Source: Streptomyces atratus (GTDB lineage Bacteria; Actinomycetota; Actinomycetes; Streptomycetales; Streptomycetaceae). From it: a DNA stretch of 64,000 nucleotides. Made by a program: the position numbers and the translations under genes. Where the stretch lies: the NCBI RefSeq assembly GCF_014648655.1, contig NZ_BMRN01000001.1, positions 426,092-490,091 on the forward strand, written 5' to 3'. The notes beneath the pieces were generated by a model that was not told the DNA's origin, made no database searches, and was given only the letters and a program-made list of their open reading frames with translations. This document shows positions 8,124-17,490 of the stretch, one piece after another. The stretch's first letter is position 1; every line of letters starts with the position of its first letter.

Positions 8124-8567
8124 CTACTTGCCAGGTCGGCCGCTGTCGGCGCCCGGTTGAGGCGACCGCGACATGGTGGCACAGATCACAGCGATCACCA
8201 TCCCGCCCAGCAGGAAAAGGGTGAGGCCCGTTTCATCGCCGAAGACATAGTCGCCTTCCGGTCGTCCGCCGAGCAGTAGAAGGACCGAAATCAGCCAGCC
8301 CGCCGCGGGTGCCAGGGCGCCGAGCTGGGTGCCGAAGACGCAGCGCCCGCCGTAGAACAGTCCGGCGCAGGCGGCCAGCGCGAGCAGCAACCCGCCGGGG
8401 AACCAGGCGGCTTGGACGAGCGCCCCGGCGATCCCGACGAGCGCGCCGAGCACGGCGAGGCCCGCATAGGCGGCGATCCGCCCGGGGTTGAGGGGCGCGG
8501 CGAGACCGGTGCCCCGAACGTCCCGGGAGGGTGCGCCGGTGCGCGGTGTGCGCTGCTTGCCGCTCAT
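8124..8567 (-). CDS. Small membrane protein, DUF6113-like
   Basis: A 147-residue protein with four hydrophobic spans ([53 protein letters not shown] and [18 protein letters not shown]). Its ATG overlaps the stop of mshB (ATGA), so the two are translationally coupled. Small membrane proteins of this type commonly follow mshB in Streptomyces and carry a DUF6113 label. No catalytic motif is visible, and a role linked to mycothiol is only suggested by the coupling. Confidence 0.8.
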   Translation of the reverse strand: MSGKQRTPRTGAPSRDVRGTGLAAPLNPGRIAAYAGLAVLGALVGIAGALVQAAWFPGGLLLALAACAGLFYGGRCVFGTQLGALAPAAGWLISVLLLLGGRPEGDYVFGDETGLTLFLLGGMVIAVICATMSRSPQPGADSGRPGK

Positions 8568-9463
8568 TGTTCCGCCCCCGGTACACCGGCGAACAGGTCG
8601 TCCTCGCGCACCCCTTGAGGGGCCCCGGAGGCGCCATGTACCAACTCGTAGTACTCGGTGGTGAAGACGGGCTGGCCGAGGTCGTTGGAGAGGGCGAAGA
8701 AGGGGCCGTCCACGGCGATCTGCGTGGCGTGGGCCCGCATCGCCGCGCGTTTGGCCGCCGCATGGGCGGAGCCGTCGATCTGCGCTGTGATCCTCGTGTC
8801 GTCGACCACACCCGGTACGTCGTCGATGGCGGCGATCCCCGGGAAGGCGTCCGGCACCGTGTCCCGCAAGCGCGCGAAGCCCTCTTCGGCGACCGAACGC
8901 GGCACCCGGTTCCAGTAGATCTTCGCGACGGTGTGCACCGCGCCCGCCCCGGTGCGGTACGCGGGATCGGCGGCGAGCTCCGCCGCGCGCATCGCGACGC
9001 GGTGCGCCTGGATGTGGTCGGGGTGCCCGTAGCCGCCGTCGGGGTCGTAGGTGACGAGGACCTGCGGGCGCACCGAGCGGATCACCTCCACGAGGTACTG
9101 GGCTGCGTCGTCCACGTCCGCGTCCCAGAAGGCGGCGGGGCGGTGATTCTGCTCGGCGCCCATCATTCCGGAGTCGCGGAAGCGTCCTGGGCCGCCGAGG
9201 AGCCGGTGGTCGGTGACCCCGAGCTCCTTCATCGCCGCGGCCAGTTCGCCCTGGCGATAGGGGCCCAGGGTGTCGTCCCGGTCTGCCGCGAGATGGGCGA
9301 GCGCGGGCGGGATGATCTCGCCCTCCTCGCCGAGCGTGCAGGTCACCAGGGTGACCTGGGCACCCTCGGCCGCATACCTGGCCATGGTGGCGCCGTTGTT
9401 GATCGACTCGTCGTCGGGGTGCGCGTGCACCAGGAGCAGACGCCGGGCGGGATGGTCCGTCAT
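8564..9463 (-). CDS. mshB: N-acetyl-1-D-myo-inosityl-2-amino-2-deoxy-alpha-D-glucopyranoside deacetylase (MshB)
   Basis: A 299-residue protein of the PIG-L/LmbE deacetylase fold. The zinc site is visible: AHPDDE at residues 14-19 and the later HPDH in [10 protein letters not shown]. MshB removes the acetyl group from GlcNAc-Ins, the second committed step of mycothiol synthesis, in the cytoplasm. MshB-specific stretches include GEEGEIIPP and the [12 protein letters not shown] block. The ATG at 9463 gives the expected start [19 protein letters not shown]. The gene overlaps the next by four bases. The closest alternative is Mca (mycothiol S-conjugate amidase), which has the same fold but a different length and C-terminus. 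Confidence 0.92.
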   Translation of the reverse strand: MTDHPARRLLLVHAHPDDESINNGATMARYAAEGAQVTLVTCTLGEEGEIIPPALAHLAADRDDTLGPYRQGELAAAMKELGVTDHRLLGGPGRFRDSGMMGAEQNHRPAAFWDADVDDAAQYLVEVIRSVRPQVLVTYDPDGGYGHPDHIQAHRVAMRAAELAADPAYRTGAGAVHTVAKIYWNRVPRSVAEEGFARLRDTVPDAFPGIAAIDDVPGVVDDTRITAQIDGSAHAAAKRAAMRAHATQIAVDGPFFALSNDLGQPVFTTEYYELVHGASGAPQGVREDDLFAGVPGAEQ

Positions 9464-9560
9464 GGGGACCAGCCTACGAGCCGGGCAGACCCTGGTCCGA
9501 CCGCGCCCGCGCACGAGCCGCCGACGAGCCGGGGCTCAGAGAGCGGTTCGAACCGCCCTC

Positions 9561-9755
9561 TCAGAACTTGAGGCTTCCGATCATCCCGGCCACATTCGTG
9601 GTCAGGTTCGAGATGCTGGGCGCAATGGACGAGCTGGCGAGATAGAAACCGAGCAGCGCGCAGACCACCGCATGTCCGCCCTTAAGTCCGGATTTCCGGA
9701 TCAGCAGGAAGACGACGATCGCCAGCAGCACCACCGCCGAAATCGAGAGTGCCAC
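9561..9755 (-). CDS. Small integral membrane protein of unknown function
   Basis: A 64-residue protein with an N-terminal span (ISAVVLLAIVVFLLI), a short basic loop (RKSGLKGGHA) and a second hydrophobic stretch (VVCALLGFYLASS). A GTG start at 9755 is preceded by an unusually complete ribosome site, GGAGGTGA, which supports real translation. I do not recognise a domain. The loop-plus-second-span pattern recurs in small proteins of actinobacterial chromosomes and conjugative elements. It lies 97 bases before mshB on the same strand and could share its promoter. Confidence 0.7.
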   Translation of the reverse strand: MALSISAVVLLAIVVFLLIRKSGLKGGHAVVCALLGFYLASSSIAPSISNLTTNVAGMIGSLKF

Positions 9756-9814
9756 GGCGGTTCACCTCCATCAGTACGGTCGGGACGGGCAGCACACATG
9801 GAGCCAGCAGGTTC

Positions 9815-9849
9815 ATACCCACCAAGCGCTACGGATCATAACTATCCGT
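9815..9849 (-). promoter_or_regulatory. Possible promoter/operator between the small membrane protein and the S9 peptidase
   Basis: An inverted repeat, ACGGAT (9831-9836) and ATCCGT (9844-9849), lies in the divergent gap. On the minus strand a GGGTAT hexamer at 9815-9820 resembles the -10 of stress-type (SigB/SigF-like) promoters, but no matching -35 at the right distance could be found. Weak evidence. Confidence 0.25.
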
Positions 9850-9921
9850 GGCACCGCATTGATCGGGGCACAGCAGCACGAGGGGCGCACGACCGGGCGG
9901 TCGGGGACTAGGTTCGGGCTC

Positions 9922-12054
9922 ATGACTTCGCAGAAGATCTCATTTCCGCGCCAGCACGCCAGGACGATGCGTTTCACCCTCGGCGCTCCCCGCGCGTTCA
10001 CCGTTTCACCCGACGGGGAGCGGGTGATCTTCCTGCGGTCGGGCTCCGGCACGGACCGGACGGGCCGGCTGTGGGTGCTGGATCTGCCTGCGGGCGGTAC
10101 GCCGAAGGAGCGCGTCGTCGCCGACCCCGAGACGCTGCTCGGCGGTTCGGCGGAGCGGCTGTCGGCCCAGGAGCGGGCACGGCGCGAGCGCAGCCGTGAG
10201 GGTTCATCGGGGATCGTCGGCTACGCGGTCGACGCGGCGGCCGAGTTGGCCGCTTTCGCGCTCTCCGGGAAGGTGTACGTCGCGGAGTTGCGGGCGGGTA
10301 CGGCGCGTGCGCTGCCGGTGCCGGGCCCGGTGATCGACCCGAGGCCGTCACCGGACGGGCGCCGCATCGCGTATGTGTCGAAGGGCGCGCTGCGTGTCGT
10401 GGGTGCCGAGGGCGACGGGGACCGGGCGCTCGCGGAGCCGGAGGGCGCGAACATCTCCTACGGCCTCGCGGAGTTCATCGCGGCCGAGGAGATGCAGCGC
10501 TCGCGGGGCTTCTGGTGGTCACCGGAGTCGGACCGGCTGCTGGTCGCCAGAGTCGACGACAGCCCCGTACAGCGGTGGTGGATCGCGGATCCCGCACACC
10601 CGGAGCGCAGGCCCGCCGAGGTCGCCTACCCGGCGGCCGGGACGCCCAACGCCGAGGTGCGGCTCTTCGTGGTGGGCCTGGACGGCACCCGTACCGAAGT
10701 GCTCTGGGACCGGGCACGCCACCCGTATCTGGCACAGGTGCACTGGTCGTCGGCCGGGGCTCCGCTGCTGCTCGTGCAGGCCCGGGACCAGCAGAGCCAG
10801 CTCTTCCTCGCGGTGGACACAAAGACGGGTACGACGCGGACGGTACATGTCGACGAGGACCCGGTTTGGCTGGAAATCTTCCCCGGCGTGCCCGCCTGGG
10901 CGCCGGACGGGCGGCTCGTGCGGATCGCGGACGAGGGCGGGGCGCGGGTGCTCGCGGTCGGCGACCGGCTGCTGACCGGGGCGCAGTTGCAGCTCCAGGC
11001 GGTCCTGGACATCGGTGAGTCGGATGTCCTGATCTCGGCGTCGGCGGGCGAGGAGGCCGCGGAGCCGGAGATCGGCGAAAGCCATGTGTACCGGGTCAAT
11101 GAGCTGGGCGTCGAGCGGGTCTCCGAAGGGGCGGGGATGCATTCGGCCGTCCGCGCGGGCGACGTGACGGTGCTGGTCTCCCACTCGCTGGAGCGGCCGG
11201 GGGCCCGTGCCGACGTGTTCCGGGACGGCAAGCGGATCGCCACCGTCGCAAGCCATGCGGAAGAGCCGGTTCTGTCGGCGCGGGTGCACCTCACCGAGGG
11301 GGGCGCACGGCGGATTCCGTGCGCCGTGCTGCTCCCCGAGGGGTACAAAGAGTCGGACGGCCCGCTTCCGGTACTCATGGATCCGTACGGCGGTCCGCAC
11401 GGCCGGCGGGTGCTCGCCGCCCACAATCCGCATCTGACGTCGCAGTGGTTCGCCGATCAGGGCTTCGCGGTGGTCGTCGCGGACGGCCGGGGCGCACCGG
11501 GGCGTTCACCGGGCTGGGAGAAGGCTGTCAAGAACAACCTCGTCCTCACCGTGGACGACCAGATCGAGGCGCTGCACGCGCTCGCCGGACGGTTCCCGCT
11601 GGACCTCGGCAAGGTGGCGATCCGGGGCTGGTCGTTCGGCGGCTACCTGGCGGCCCTGGCCGTGCTGCGGCGGCCGGATGTCTTCCACGCGGCGGTGGTG
11701 GGCGCGCCGGTGACCGACCAGCGGCTGTACGACACCCACTACACCGAGCGCTATCTCGGCGACCCGGCGAAGCAGCCGGAGGTGTACGCGCACAACTCGG
11801 TGCTGACGGACGAGGGGCTCTCCGAGGCCGCGGACCAGGTCCGGCCGATGATGATCATCCATGGTCTGGCGGACGACAATGTGGTGGTCGCGCACTCGCT
11901 CAGGCTGTCGTCGGCGCTGCTCTCGGCGGGGCGCCCGCACGAGGTGCTGCCGCTCAGCGGGGTGACACATATGACGCCGCAGGAGCAGGTGGCGGAGAAT
12001 CTGCTGCTGCTCCAGGTGGACTTCCTGAAGCGGTCGTTGGAGCTGCGGGGGTGA
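9922..12054 (+). CDS. S9 family serine peptidase (dipeptidyl-peptidase IV-like)
   Basis: About 710 residues. The N-terminal two thirds form a DPP_IV-type beta-propeller (repeated blocks such as FTVSPDGERVIFLR, PSPDGRRIAYVS, WWSPESDRLLVARVD). The C-terminal alpha/beta-hydrolase has Ser571 in GWSFGGY, an Asp in IHGLADDNV and a His in SGVTHMTP. The propeller residues LAEFIAAEEM match the double-Glu motif by which S9B enzymes bind the free N-terminus of substrates, so removal of N-terminal dipeptides is likely. No signal peptide is seen, so the enzyme should be cytoplasmic. The ATG at 9922 (MTSQKISFPRQHARTM) is preferred over upstream codons because the upstream residues are not family-like. Nearby peptide importers suggest it may act on imported peptides. 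Confidence 0.88.
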   Translation: MTSQKISFPRQHARTMRFTLGAPRAFTVSPDGERVIFLRSGSGTDRTGRLWVLDLPAGGTPKERVVADPETLLGGSAERLSAQERARRERSREGSSGIVGYAVDAAAELAAFALSGKVYVAELRAGTARALPVPGPVIDPRPSPDGRRIAYVSKGALRVVGAEGDGDRALAEPEGANISYGLAEFIAAEEMQRSRGFWWSPESDRLLVARVDDSPVQRWWIADPAHPERRPAEVAYPAAGTPNAEVRLFVVGLDGTRTEVLWDRARHPYLAQVHWSSAGAPLLLVQARDQQSQLFLAVDTKTGTTRTVHVDEDPVWLEIFPGVPAWAPDGRLVRIADEGGARVLAVGDRLLTGAQLQLQAVLDIGESDVLISASAGEEAAEPEIGESHVYRVNELGVERVSEGAGMHSAVRAGDVTVLVSHSLERPGARADVFRDGKRIATVASHAEEPVLSARVHLTEGGARRIPCAVLLPEGYKESDGPLPVLMDPYGGPHGRRVLAAHNPHLTSQWFADQGFAVVVADGRGAPGRSPGWEKAVKNNLVLTVDDQIEALHALAGRFPLDLGKVAIRGWSFGGYLAALAVLRRPDVFHAAVVGAPVTDQRLYDTHYTERYLGDPAKQPEVYAHNSVLTDEGLSEAADQVRPMMIIHGLADDNVVVAHSLRLSSALLSAGRPHEVLPLSGVTHMTPQEQVAENLLLLQVDFLKRSLELRG

Positions 12055-12095
12055 CCTGACCGGCGGCGCCCGGTGATCGCTTCCGGCCGCGCCCG

Positions 12096-13097
12096 TCACC
12101 AGCCGGGCGGTGGCTGGGACGGGGGCGGCGGACCGAAGACGCCGGGCGGCGGATAGCCGTACCCCTGGTCATAGCCCTGGTGGGGCCCGTCAAGGGCGTC
12201 GGCGGAGCCCCGCCGGGCCAGCACGATGAACACCACCACGGCGACGACCGCCTCGAAGAACCAGGTCACCACCGTGAGCTGGTCCTCGGTCGGCAGATCG
12301 CCGAAGCGGTCGAGCATCTTGTAGTGCACGGCGCGGGACACTCCCGTCACCCCGCCGGTCAGCAGCAGACCGACGGCGATCAGGCCGAACGGCCGTGCGT
12401 GCACGGCGCGGGAGAGCGCGCTCACCGCCGCGAACAGACACAGCAGCGCGATGACCGCGTCGCCCCAGCCGGGCGGCGGATCGATCAGCCCCTGGAAAAG
12501 CCGGTCCCCGCCCACGTACCACTGCGGGAAGATGTCGGGGAACCGCACCACCTGACGGATCTCCCAGGCGATCACGACCGCCCCCGAGGCGCCCAGCAGC
12601 AGAAAGGTGGTCACACCCGCGCCCCGGCCCGGCCGGGTCGGCGTGCGTTCGGAGAAGTCACGCGGCGGTCTGCGTCCGGCCCCCGCGGTGATGACGAGCG
12701 CGATGCCCGCCGCGAGGGCCGCGAAGGAACAGATCAGGGCGCGGGTACGGAGGTCGTCGGCGAAGCGGGCACTCATCGCGGGCTCGCCGATGTTCCAGAG
12801 CCCGGGCAGCCGCATGGCGAGCGTCACCACTCCGGTGGCGACCAGGGCGGTGGCGGCCGCCGAGGACCGCAGGGCCGCGAAGAAGGCGACGACATACACC
12901 ACGAGCAGCGCCACGTCGTTGGCCGAGGTGGTGGGCATCGCGGAGAGCCGCACGTCGTAGTAGCCGGCCCAGTACCGCACCAGATCCGCGGGCTCCTCGA
13001 CCGCCCTGAAATCCCGTACGAGCCAGCCGGCGACGATCAGCGCGAGCAGGGCGCAGAGAACGGCGCCGGTGATCCTGGCCCCCCGTGTGAGTATCAC
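12096..13097 (-). CDS. Polytopic membrane protein of unknown function
   Basis: About 333 residues with seven or so hydrophobic segments and a Pro/Gly/Tyr-rich cytoplasmic tail (YPPPGVFGPPPPSQPPPGW at the very end). The GTG at 13097 is used because GGTGGAG precedes it by about ten bases and the first span (ITGAVLCALLALIVAGWLV) follows; longer reading frames upstream are Arg-rich and not protein-like. No enzyme motif is visible. It is convergent with the S9 peptidase, with only 41 bases between stops, and is separated from the peptide transporter upstream by a strong terminator. Confidence 0.75.
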   Translation of the reverse strand: MILTRGARITGAVLCALLALIVAGWLVRDFRAVEEPADLVRYWAGYYDVRLSAMPTTSANDVALLVVYVVAFFAALRSSAAATALVATGVVTLAMRLPGLWNIGEPAMSARFADDLRTRALICSFAALAAGIALVITAGAGRRPPRDFSERTPTRPGRGAGVTTFLLLGASGAVVIAWEIRQVVRFPDIFPQWYVGGDRLFQGLIDPPPGWGDAVIALLCLFAAVSALSRAVHARPFGLIAVGLLLTGGVTGVSRAVHYKMLDRFGDLPTEDQLTVVTWFFEAVVAVVVFIVLARRGSADALDGPHQGYDQGYGYPPPGVFGPPPPSQPPPGW

Positions 13098-13163
13098 GCG
13101 AGCGATACTCCACCGTCGCGGCCCGCCGGACAAGGGAGTTGTCCGGGCAGTGCGCGAACGGGC

Positions 13164-13199
13164 AACCGGCCGGGGAGACTTGACGGCCCCCGGCCGGTT
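13164..13199 (-). terminator. Terminator of the first minus-strand peptide-transporter operon
   Basis: AACCGGCCGGGG (13164-13175) pairs perfectly with CCCCGGCCGGTT (13188-13199), a 12-bp stem with a 12-base loop, 95 bases after the stop of the last ATPase gene and before the start of the next gene. Confidence 0.75.
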
Positions 13200-13293
13200 C
13201 ACGGCACCCGCACGGCCGTACGCCGACCATGGTGGCGCGTTCGTATGTCGGCTGTGAGACAGCCGAGTTGCCCGCGCGTCAACGTGTTTGCGG

Positions 13294-14491
<1,198 letters not shown>

Positions 14492-14502
<11 letters not shown>

Positions 14503-15469
14503 CGAGCGTCTCCTTCCAGAAGTAGCAGGCGCTCTCACGGTGCCGGGCCACCTCGAAGAGAGGCGGTACCTCGCCTCGGCAGATCTCCTGAGCCATCGGA
14601 CAGCGCGGGTTGAAGGCGCAGCCGGGCGGGATGTGCAGCAGGTTGGGCGGCAGGCCCTTGATCGCGTACAGCTCCTGGCCCTTCTGGTCCAGGCGCGGGA
14701 TCGACTGGAGGAGGCCCTTGGTGTACGGGTGGGCGGGGGCCTTGTAGATCTCGTGGACGGGGGCCGACTCGACGATCCGGCCCGCGTACATCACGGCGAT
14801 GTAGTCGGCCACGTCCGCGACCACGCCCAGATCGTGAGTGATCAGGATGAGTCCCATGTTGAGCTCGCGCTGGAGCTCGGCGAGCAGGTCCATCACCTGG
14901 GCCTGGACGGTCACATCGAGGGCGGTGGTGGGTTCGTCCGCGATGATCAGCGAAGGTTCCAGCGCCATCGCCATGGCGATCATGATGCGCTGGCGCATGC
15001 CGCCGGAGAACTGGTGCGGGTAGTTCCCGACGCGTTCCCTGGCGGCCGGGATGCGGACCCGGTCCATCAGCTCGACGGCCTTGAGCCTGGCGTCCTTGTG
15101 GGACATCCCGCGGTGGACGACGAACATTTCGCCGAGCTGTTCCCCCACGCTGAGCACGGGGTTGAGGGAGGAGAGCGCGTCCTGGAAGATCATGGCCATC
15201 TCCTGGCCGCGGATCTTCCGGCGCTCCTCCTTCTTCATCTTCAGCAGATCGCGGTCCTTGAAGACGATCTCGCCGCCGCTGATCTTTCCCGGGGGCATGT
15301 CGAGAATGCCCATGATCGCCTGTGCGGTGACCGACTTGCCGGAGCCGGACTCGCCGAGGACGGCGAGCGTCTCACCCTCGGCCACCGAGTAGTTGACCCC
15401 GTTGACGGCTTTGGCCACCCCGTCGCGGGTGTGGAACTCCACGTGCAGATCGCGCACTTCGAGCAACAT
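14492..15469 (-). CDS. Oligopeptide ABC transporter ATP-binding protein, OppD/DppD type (cluster A)
   Basis: A 325-residue ATPase: Walker [10 protein letters not shown] near residue 38, signature [17 protein letters not shown], Walker [13 protein letters not shown], and the OppD C-terminal motif [15 protein letters not shown]. It powers peptide import together with the OppF partner. The N-terminus ([20 protein letters not shown]) is almost residue-for-residue identical with the D protein at 27074-28132, showing that the two operons are paralogues. GAGGAG precedes the ATG at 15469, and the C permease stop lies 13 bases upstream. Confidence 0.93.
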
Positions 15470-15482
15470 GGCAACGGGCTCC

Positions 15483-16457
15483 TCAGCGCAGCTTGGGGTC
15501 GAGGGCGTCGCGCACCGCGTCGCCGAGCATGATGAACGCGAGCACGGTGATCGCCAGCGCCCCGGCGGGCCAGAGCAGCATGTGCGGGGCGTTGCGGATG
15601 TAGTTGGCCGCGGCGGAGATGTCGATGCCCCAGGAGACGGCAGGCGGTTTCAGGCCGACGCCGAGGAACGAGAGAGTCGCCTCCAGAGCGATGTACGTAC
15701 CCAGGGCGATGGTCGCGACGACGATCACAGGGGCGACGGCGTTCGGCGCGATGTGGCGCAGCATCATCCGCGAGTTGGAGGCGCCGAGCGCGCGGGCCGC
15801 CTGGACGTAGTCGTTCTGCTTGGCGGTGATGACCGAGCCACGTGCGATACGGGCGATCTGCGGCCAGCCCAGCAGCACGATGAAGCCGATCACCGGCCAG
15901 ACGGTGGAGCTCGGCACCACGGAGAGGAAGACCAGGCCCCCGAGGACCACCGGGATACCGAAGAAGATGTCGGTGATGCGGGAGAGGAACGAATCCGACA
16001 GGCCGCCGTAGAAGCCGGCAAGGCCGCCGAGGAGGCCGCCGAGCAGGGTGACGCCCAGGGTGGCGCAGACGCCCACGGTCACCGAGTTCCTGGCCCCGTA
16101 GACGGTCCGGGTGTAGACGTCGCAGCCCTGTCCGTCGAAGCCGAAGGGGTGGCCGGGCTGTGAGCCCTCCTGGGCCTTGCCCAGGTTGCAGTTGAGTGGG
16201 TCCTGGTCCGCGATCAGTGACGGCCAGATCGAGATGATCACCAGGAAGAGGATGATCAGGGCGGAGATGATGAAGACCGGGTTGCGGCGCAGGTCCCGCC
16301 AGGCGTCGGACCACAGACTGCGCGGCTTCTCGGCGGGGCCGGTACCTTCGGGGCCGCCCGGTGTCTTTTCGAGGGTCGCACCCTCCTCCAGGGCGAGGTC
16401 CATCGCACCTCCCGCTCCGGCCGACGAGATCGCCTCGTCCGGTGTCTGCTCAGGCAT
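15483..16457 (-). CDS. Oligopeptide ABC transporter permease, OppC/DppC type (cluster A)
   Basis: A 324-residue permease. A long Glu/Gly-rich cytoplasmic N-terminus (about 60 residues) precedes the first span (FIISALIILFLVIISIWPSLI). The BPD_transp_1 core follows with the EAA loop recognisable in DYVQAARALGASNSRMMLRHIAPN, and the chain ends LGDAVRDALDPKLR, a family hallmark. Its ATG overlaps the B permease stop by eight bases (ATGCCTGA), as in the second minus-strand operon. Confidence 0.92.
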   Translation of the reverse strand: MPEQTPDEAISSAGAGGAMDLALEEGATLEKTPGGPEGTGPAEKPRSLWSDAWRDLRRNPVFIISALIILFLVIISIWPSLIADQDPLNCNLGKAQEGSQPGHPFGFDGQGCDVYTRTVYGARNSVTVGVCATLGVTLLGGLLGGLAGFYGGLSDSFLSRITDIFFGIPVVLGGLVFLSVVPSSTVWPVIGFIVLLGWPQIARIARGSVITAKQNDYVQAARALGASNSRMMLRHIAPNAVAPVIVVATIALGTYIALEATLSFLGVGLKPPAVSWGIDISAAANYIRNAPHMLLWPAGALAITVLAFIMLGDAVRDALDPKLR

Positions 16458-17373
16458 AGCGGATCCTCGGGTCGAGTACGGCGTACAGCAGGTCGACGAT
16501 GAGATTCGCCGCCAGGAAGACGAGGACCAGAATGGTGACGAACCCGACGACGGTCTGGGAGTTCTGTCGCAGGATGCCCTGGTAGAGCTGATAGCCGACG
16601 CCGTGGATGTTGAAGATCCGCTCCGTGACGATCGCCCCGCCCATCAGGGCGCCCACGTCCGTACCGATGAAGGTGACGACGGGGATCAGGGAGTTGCGCA
16701 GCAGATGCCGGATGATCACGCGGCGCCTGGGCAGGCCCTTGGCGATGGCGGTACGGACATAGTCGGCGCGGGCGTTCTCGGCGATCGAGGTCCTGGTGAG
16801 CCGGGTGACGTACGCCAGGGAGACGGAGGCGACGACGAGCCCCGGGATGATGAGTTCGTCGAGCGGCGCCTGTGAGGAGACGGACGGATGGATGATCCCC
16901 CACTTCACACCGAGGAGGAGCTGGAGCAGCAGACCGGTGACGAAGGTCGGGATGGAGATGACGACCAGGGTCAGGATCAGCACGGTGGTGTCGATGGGGC
17001 GGCCGCGGCGCAGACCGGTGACGACGCCGAGGCTGATGCCGATGACGATCTCGAACAAGAGCGCCACGATGGTGAGCCGGATGGTGATGGGGAAGGCGGT
17101 CGCCATCAGTTCGGTGACCTTCTGCCCGTTGAACGCGGTGCCGAAGTCGCCGGTGAAGACGTTGCCCATGTAGGTCAGGTATTGCTGCCAGACGGGCTTG
17201 TCGAGGCCGAATTCCGAGCGGAGTTGTGCTGCGGTCGCCGGATCGCACTGGCGTTCGCCGCAGAGGCCCGCGATGGGATCACCCATCACGTTCACCATGA
17301 GGAAGATCAACAGCGTGGTGCCGAAGAAGACCGGGATCATCTGCAGCAGCCGCCGGATCACATAACGTCCCAT
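16450..17373 (-). CDS. Oligopeptide ABC transporter permease, OppB/DppB type (cluster A)
   Basis: A 307-residue permease with the classic B-type start MGRYVIRRLLQMIPVFFGTT, the periplasm-facing loop containing DPIAGLCGERQCDPATAAQL, six hydrophobic segments, and the EAA loop RADYVRTAIAKGLPRRRVIIRHLLRNSLIP. It pairs with the C permease to form the membrane pore. A strong hairpin separates it from the binding-protein gene upstream. Confidence 0.92.
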   Translation of the reverse strand: MGRYVIRRLLQMIPVFFGTTLLIFLMVNVMGDPIAGLCGERQCDPATAAQLRSEFGLDKPVWQQYLTYMGNVFTGDFGTAFNGQKVTELMATAFPITIRLTIVALLFEIVIGISLGVVTGLRRGRPIDTTVLILTLVVISIPTFVTGLLLQLLLGVKWGIIHPSVSSQAPLDELIIPGLVVASVSLAYVTRLTRTSIAENARADYVRTAIAKGLPRRRVIIRHLLRNSLIPVVTFIGTDVGALMGGAIVTERIFNIHGVGYQLYQGILRQNSQTVVGFVTILVLVFLAANLIVDLLYAVLDPRIRYA

Positions 17374-17442
17374 GAAGGGCTCCGGAGGTCGCGGGGGTCA
17401 AAGGCGCGTGGCTGGGGAGTGACGCGTCGACGGGATGCGGAA

Positions 17443-17481
17443 GCCGGGCGGCCGGTGCCAGGAACGCACCGGCCACCCGGC
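17443..17481 (-). terminator. Intercistronic hairpin after the binding-protein gene (cluster A)
   Basis: GCCGGGCGGCCGGTGC (17443-17458) pairs with GCACCGGCCACCCGGC (17466-17481), a 16-bp stem with a seven-base loop and one position that is a G-U pair in the minus-strand RNA. It begins ten bases after the stop of the binding-protein gene and lies 70 bases before the permease. It could act as a partial terminator or as a 3' RNA stabiliser, so that binding protein is made in excess of the membrane parts. The same layout recurs in the other two clusters. Confidence 0.75.
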
Positions 17482-17490
17482 CTCAACGGG

